A DNA stretch of 64,000 nucleotides from Candidatus Wallbacteria bacterium (GTDB taxonomy: Bacteria; Muiribacteriota; JAQTZZ01): positions 95,979 to 159,978 of the forward strand of contig JAQTZZ010000004.1 in NCBI GenBank assembly GCA_028687545.1. Reading direction: 5' to 3'. Positions 60,804 through 64,000 of the stretch are shown here, piece after piece. A program made the translations under genes and the position numbers. Under the pieces are notes generated by a model. That model did no database searches, had not been told where the DNA came from, and worked only from the letters and a program-made list of their open reading frames with translations. Within the stretch, counting starts at the first letter, position 1. Each line of letters opens with the position of its first letter.

Positions 60804-63800
60804 ATCAAAACGATTCTGTCAAAGCTTATCTTTCCGGTAAAGTCCAGCGTGATGAATTGCGCAGCATTCCAGAACAGGAACTGATCCGGATCCTGATCGG
60901 CCATTTTACTGATCCGGACTGGGAAATCAGAAAAAAATCAGCTGAGACACTGTCAGGATTTTCGACGAACGAGATCTTCGCAGCCCTTAAAGATTCATTG
61001 AATCTGAATCACCTGGACCATGCTTTCTGGTCTTTGAGAGTTTCCAGGTATCTCCTGAATCCACAAGCTCTGGCACTAGTGTCGGAATACCTGAAAAGCC
61101 CTGATAAGAACATACGCATCTATGCCCTGGATACCCTGGAGGAACTTCAGGTCCCGGAGCGAATTCCACTGCTAATTGACCTTTTGGGAGACCCGAAATG
61201 GTCTGTGCGGAAAAAATCTGCGGATATCATTGTGAAGATTCCGGAAGCCGCGAAACTGCTGGTCAAGAACTTCCGCCATTCCAATGAAGACAAGTCATAC
61301 TGGATCATCAGGATACTGGGGAAGCTCCTGGCTGAGCGCGAACTGGACCTGCTCCTCAAATTTTTAAAAAGCAAGAAGCATAAGGAGAGATATTTCGCAA
61401 TCATGGCGCTGGGCGAGCGGAAATCAGTCAAATCCATCCCTGAACTGATCCATTGCCTGTCCGACGATCTCTGGGTGATCCGCAAGCAGGCTGCCGAAGT
61501 CCTTGAACATTTCGGGCAGGAGGCTGTGCCCTTCCTGGAGAACGAGCTGGTCAAGACCTCTCATAATGACATCACATACTGGTGCTCCCAGATTCTGGCC
61601 AGGATCGGGCAGCAGGAGATACTGCCTTTTTTCAGCGAATTATACGATAAATCCAGCGATGACGTAGATCTGCGCAACTATCTCGTGATGGCGCTGAATC
61701 GCATAGATTCCGAGAAAATATTTTCTCTGCTGATCCGCGCCTTTGACGACAACTACTGGCTGATCCGGAAACAGGCTTATGAAATAGCAGTCAGCAAGGG
61801 GCAGCTGGCGATCGCGCCGCTCGTTTTAAGCCTTGACAAAGCTCTCCGCGATGACAATGAAAACATCTGCCACTGGAGCATCAAGGTGCTGTTGAAACTC
61901 AAGGGGCTGGCACTGGAACCGATCAAGCGTTTCATGAAGGGCGACAATCTCAGCATCAAAACACTGATCATGATGCTGTTCTATGAATTCCGCGATCCTG
62001 CTACTTTTGAGATCCTGAATGAGGCTCTGGAGGACGGAAACTGGGCGATCCGCAACCAGGCGGCCCGTACTCTGGTAGAAATCGGGGGAATCGTGCTCAG
62101 AAAACTGGCTGAGGATTTTTCCAGGCATACTCCACCGATAGCCTCGGATCGCTGTTACTGGTGCAAAAAAATATTTATGGAATCCAGTGAAGAGGGCAAA
62201 AAAATCTATCAGAATCTTCTGCTTCAGTTCAATGTGGATGACTTGATGAAACTGGCAAAAGACGTCACCTACGATGGAAACATCCAGCTGCAGAAGGAAC
62301 TGAGCGCCTTGCGTAACCGGGAGGAAGCCCAGGTGGAACCCGTGAAAATAGCTGAAGATGAACGCAAACTCAGGGACAAGGTGGAGAAGATTTTTGCTGA
62401 TCTGCAGGCCCAGTTCGACGAGGTGCGGACGATCGCCCTTAACACGCTACTGAGTCTGGGGGACCTGCCTCCCGGAATCCCGATCATGATAGAGAAGCGT
62501 CTGTCAGTGATGAATTTCATCATGGAAGATGATTTCAAAGCCTCCATTGAAGACACGTTGAACAAGTTCAGGGTTAAATACTCACTCAGACCGCTGGATC
62601 CGGATCCCGACGAATTGAAGGGACGGAGATGGAGTCAGGTCGCGGATCGCTGGGAGAAGCTCAATTTCATCTACCTGGTGAATCTGTTCCATGCCGAGCA
62701 GAACAAGCGGGACCTGCTGGACGCATTGGAACGTGAGCGGGATGTGATCGTGCTGCGGGCAGCATTAAAGGCAGCACCGAATTATTCTGATTCCCTTATT
62801 TCCGAGAGGCTTGCTCAAATCCTGATGCGGGAACTGCCTGAACCATTGAAGCTTTTGTGCATCAAGATGCTCGGGAAAGTTAAAGTGACTCGCAGCGCGG
62901 CTGTATTGATCCCGCTGCTTGGTACAAAATATAAATACTCTGCGATGTCCGCCATGGTCGAACTGGGAGAGGAGCTCTGCGGGAAAGCTTTGAAGGACCT
63001 GACCTACCTCCAGGAAAAAAAAGACTGGCTGCTCGCTCTGCAGCTCATGGAAGAAGTCAGTCTGGACGAAAGCAGGGCCACGCTGCTCTGCGGGCTTGAA
63101 CTCAAAGACCGTGATCTTGTGGAGAGGCTGATCAATGTCTTCACCCGTTATCTTGATGAGCGGCTGCTTTCACTGTATGAACTGCACAAGACCAAACTGC
63201 GCAAAGAGATTCTTGAAAAGACCGAGGAGATAGTAAAACTTTTCTATCAGAGTAAAATCGCGCCATTGGTTCCCAGAAATCTTGAAAAGTGGAAGGAGTT
63301 CCTTGATCTACTGGAAAACAAGGAAATCACATACCAGAAAAAGCGGGAATTGTTCAGGAAGAATCAGGCAGAGTCTTTGCCTGATTCGTCAAAATCCACA
63401 AGCGAAGAAAAGCCACCCGTAGCAGACATCGGAGAGGATCTCGAACTGACCACTAAGATCGGTGAGAAAGCTTATGAATACCTGAAGGAAAAAGTCTGGG
63501 ATTTCCCGGAAGCTACGGAAGAATTTCTGGAACTCATGAAAGTCGATGACTCCATCGACCGGAGGAAAGATTATATTTTCAAACTGCAACAGGATCTGAC
63601 TCCCCGCTCGGGAGGATTCCTGGAGCGGATCAAGGAGAGGCAGGCCAGACAGGAAGAGATTGAGCTGACTGAGCGGATGATAGTTCATCTGTTGCAGAAG
63701 CGGAGTGAAAAGATCGAAAAGCTGGGGGAAAGAATTTTGAAAAATGCGGTGGATCTCAAGAACCCTCCTGCTGAACTGATCAAACTCGTGAAAAAATTCG

Positions 63801-63817
63801 GGGGGAATGATACCTGA
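60800..63817 (+). CDS. Large HEAT-repeat protein with a five-fold triple-HEAT supermodule
   Basis: 1005 residues, no signal peptide or membrane segment. Trp at 41, 134, 225, 320 and 415 lies in a motif W-x-(I/V)-R-(K/N)-(K/Q)-(S/A)-A; a second aromatic-Trp motif falls at 77, 168, 261, 359 and 454; a third helix pair follows each of the first four. Period about 93 residues. The C-terminal half (about 500-1005) is helical with weaker HEATs, then a Ser/Glu linker and a coiled coil. Likely a protein-binding scaffold, function unknown. Starts inside the uvrA stop. Confidence 0.88.
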   Translation: MNQNDSVKAYLSGKVQRDELRSIPEQELIRILIGHFTDPDWEIRKKSAETLSGFSTNEIFAALKDSLNLNHLDHAFWSLRVSRYLLNPQALALVSEYLKSPDKNIRIYALDTLEELQVPERIPLLIDLLGDPKWSVRKKSADIIVKIPEAAKLLVKNFRHSNEDKSYWIIRILGKLLAERELDLLLKFLKSKKHKERYFAIMALGERKSVKSIPELIHCLSDDLWVIRKQAAEVLEHFGQEAVPFLENELVKTSHNDITYWCSQILARIGQQEILPFFSELYDKSSDDVDLRNYLVMALNRIDSEKIFSLLIRAFDDNYWLIRKQAYEIAVSKGQLAIAPLVLSLDKALRDDNENICHWSIKVLLKLKGLALEPIKRFMKGDNLSIKTLIMMLFYEFRDPATFEILNEALEDGNWAIRNQAARTLVEIGGIVLRKLAEDFSRHTPPIASDRCYWCKKIFMESSEEGKKIYQNLLLQFNVDDLMKLAKDVTYDGNIQLQKELSALRNREEAQVEPVKIAEDERKLRDKVEKIFADLQAQFDEVRTIALNTLLSLGDLPPGIPIMIEKRLSVMNFIMEDDFKASIEDTLNKFRVKYSLRPLDPDPDELKGRRWSQVADRWEKLNFIYLVNLFHAEQNKRDLLDALERERDVIVLRAALKAAPNYSDSLISERLAQILMRELPEPLKLLCIKMLGKVKVTRSAAVLIPLLGTKYKYSAMSAMVELGEELCGKALKDLTYLQEKKDWLLALQLMEEVSLDESRATLLCGLELKDRDLVERLINVFTRYLDERLLSLYELHKTKLRKEILEKTEEIVKLFYQSKIAPLVPRNLEKWKEFLDLLENKEITYQKKRELFRKNQAESLPDSSKSTSEEKPPVADIGEDLELTTKIGEKAYEYLKEKVWDFPEATEEFLELMKVDDSIDRRKDYIFKLQQDLTPRSGGFLERIKERQARQEEIELTERMIVHLLQKRSEKIEKLGERILKNAVDLKNPPAELIKLVKKFGGNDT

Positions 63818-63881
63818 ACCGAGGGACTTTTTCCTGAAGCTGGAAGGATTGTGCGGAGGCGGAGCCTCCAGGAGTTTGTGA
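63807..63881 (+). CDS. Possible 24-residue upstream ORF (MIPEPRDFF...)
   Basis: ATG 63807 follows GGGGGGA; the frame runs 24 codons (MIPEPRDFFLKLEGLC...) and its TGA overlaps the rlmB ATG by one base. A 6-bp hairpin (GGAGGC/GCCTCC, 63855-63869) precedes the rlmB Shine-Dalgarno. It might couple translation or be noise. Confidence 0.25.
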   Translation: MIPEPRDFFLKLEGLCGGGASRSL

Positions 63882-64000
63882 TGGAAATTATTTATGGAAT
63901 CAATCCTGTGCTGGAAGCTATCCGTTCAGGCAGGCGTCCGCTGGAGGCGGTGCTGCTTGCGCGGGAGCGCGAGGAAGGCGGCAGGTTTCGCGAAATCTTC
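63881..64000 (+). CDS. rlmB: RlmB-type 23S rRNA 2'-O-ribose methyltransferase (partial)
   Basis: 40 codons before the window ends. MEIIYGINPVLEAIRSGRRP is the characteristic N-terminus of the SpoU substrate-binding domain (YGIHAVxEAL). RlmB methylates G2251 in the peptidyl-transferase loop; other TrmH/SpoU members start alike, so the exact target is unproven. The ATG follows CAGGAG. Confidence 0.8.
   Translation, partial: MEIIYGINPVLEAIRSGRRPLEAVLLAREREEGGRFREIF

Noticed and set aside
1-64000. CRISPR array, tRNA, rRNA or prophage
   Set aside because: No regularly spaced direct repeats, no clover-leaf sequence such as GGTTCGAATCC, and no phage genes were seen in any interval.

Overview
The window is a gene-dense stretch of a bacterial chromosome with about 50 protein genes. 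It has no rRNA, tRNA, CRISPR array, phage or intact transposase gene that I can see. The organism looks like a diderm (outer-membrane) bacterium outside the well-studied phyla, probably anaerobic. It makes Kdo for LPS (kdsA, kdsD, kdsC), has an outer-membrane-barrel-like protein and many lipoproteins with the lspA/lgt maturation enzymes, yet carries a sepF-yggT-divIVA division cluster of the Gram-positive/cyanobacterial type. Thiazole is made by a Thi4 enzyme of the catalytic His type. This mix, with many HEAT, NHL and TPR proteins, suits an uncultured candidate phylum (Riflebacteria/Wallbacteria-like), but that placement is inference from gene content only.

Layout. 1-7835: ahcY, then an aspartate-consuming operon nadB-pyrR-pyrB-pyrC-pyrK-pyrD. 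7881-11089: a HEAT protein and a secreted M14 carboxypeptidase, facing hppA (membrane pyrophosphatase) across a shared terminator. 13676-19528 (minus): four overlapping genes for an NHL protein, a beta-propeller/TPR lipoprotein, a TPR lipoprotein and a radical SAM protein. 19577-21506: a secreted endonuclease I and, divergently, a small secreted protein with a duplicated domain. 21583-27305 (minus): carbamoyltransferase, SxtJ-like and a 52-residue SxtK-like protein, a flippase, an amidohydrolase and a CPBP protease. 27423-31479: kdsA-kdsD-kdsC-argS. 31601-33549 (minus): serS-psd. 33550-34156: a non-coding zone with a palindromic heptad repeat, a TA-flanked MITE-like insertion and a TPP riboswitch that leads thi4-thiD2E-thiC. 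37230-40655: YkgJ-like, yggS, sepF, yggT, divIVA, mtnA. 40729-43515 (minus): outer-membrane protein and lipoprotein. 43625-64000: a long plus-strand run tsaD, mutL, VIT/VWA, NTP transferase, FecR-like, ileS, lspA, lgt, histidine kinase, sigma-54 regulator, GH13, uvrA, HEAT giant, rlmB (cut by the window end).

The most interesting non-routine signals are these: (i) an SxtI-SxtJ-SxtK-like carbamoylation module with an overlooked 52-codon gene and a flippase; (ii) four genes with a -10 hexamer exactly 6 nt before the ATG and no Shine-Dalgarno, pointing to leaderless mRNAs; (iii) intergenic palindromes whose arms are 7- or 8-bp tandem repeats, one interrupted by a TA-duplicating insertion whose removal restores the heptad register; (iv) a roughly 93-residue triple-HEAT supermodule repeated five times; (v) a secreted protein with an unrecognised domain present twice; (vi) a TPP riboswitch with readable sequestor and anti-sequestor strands.
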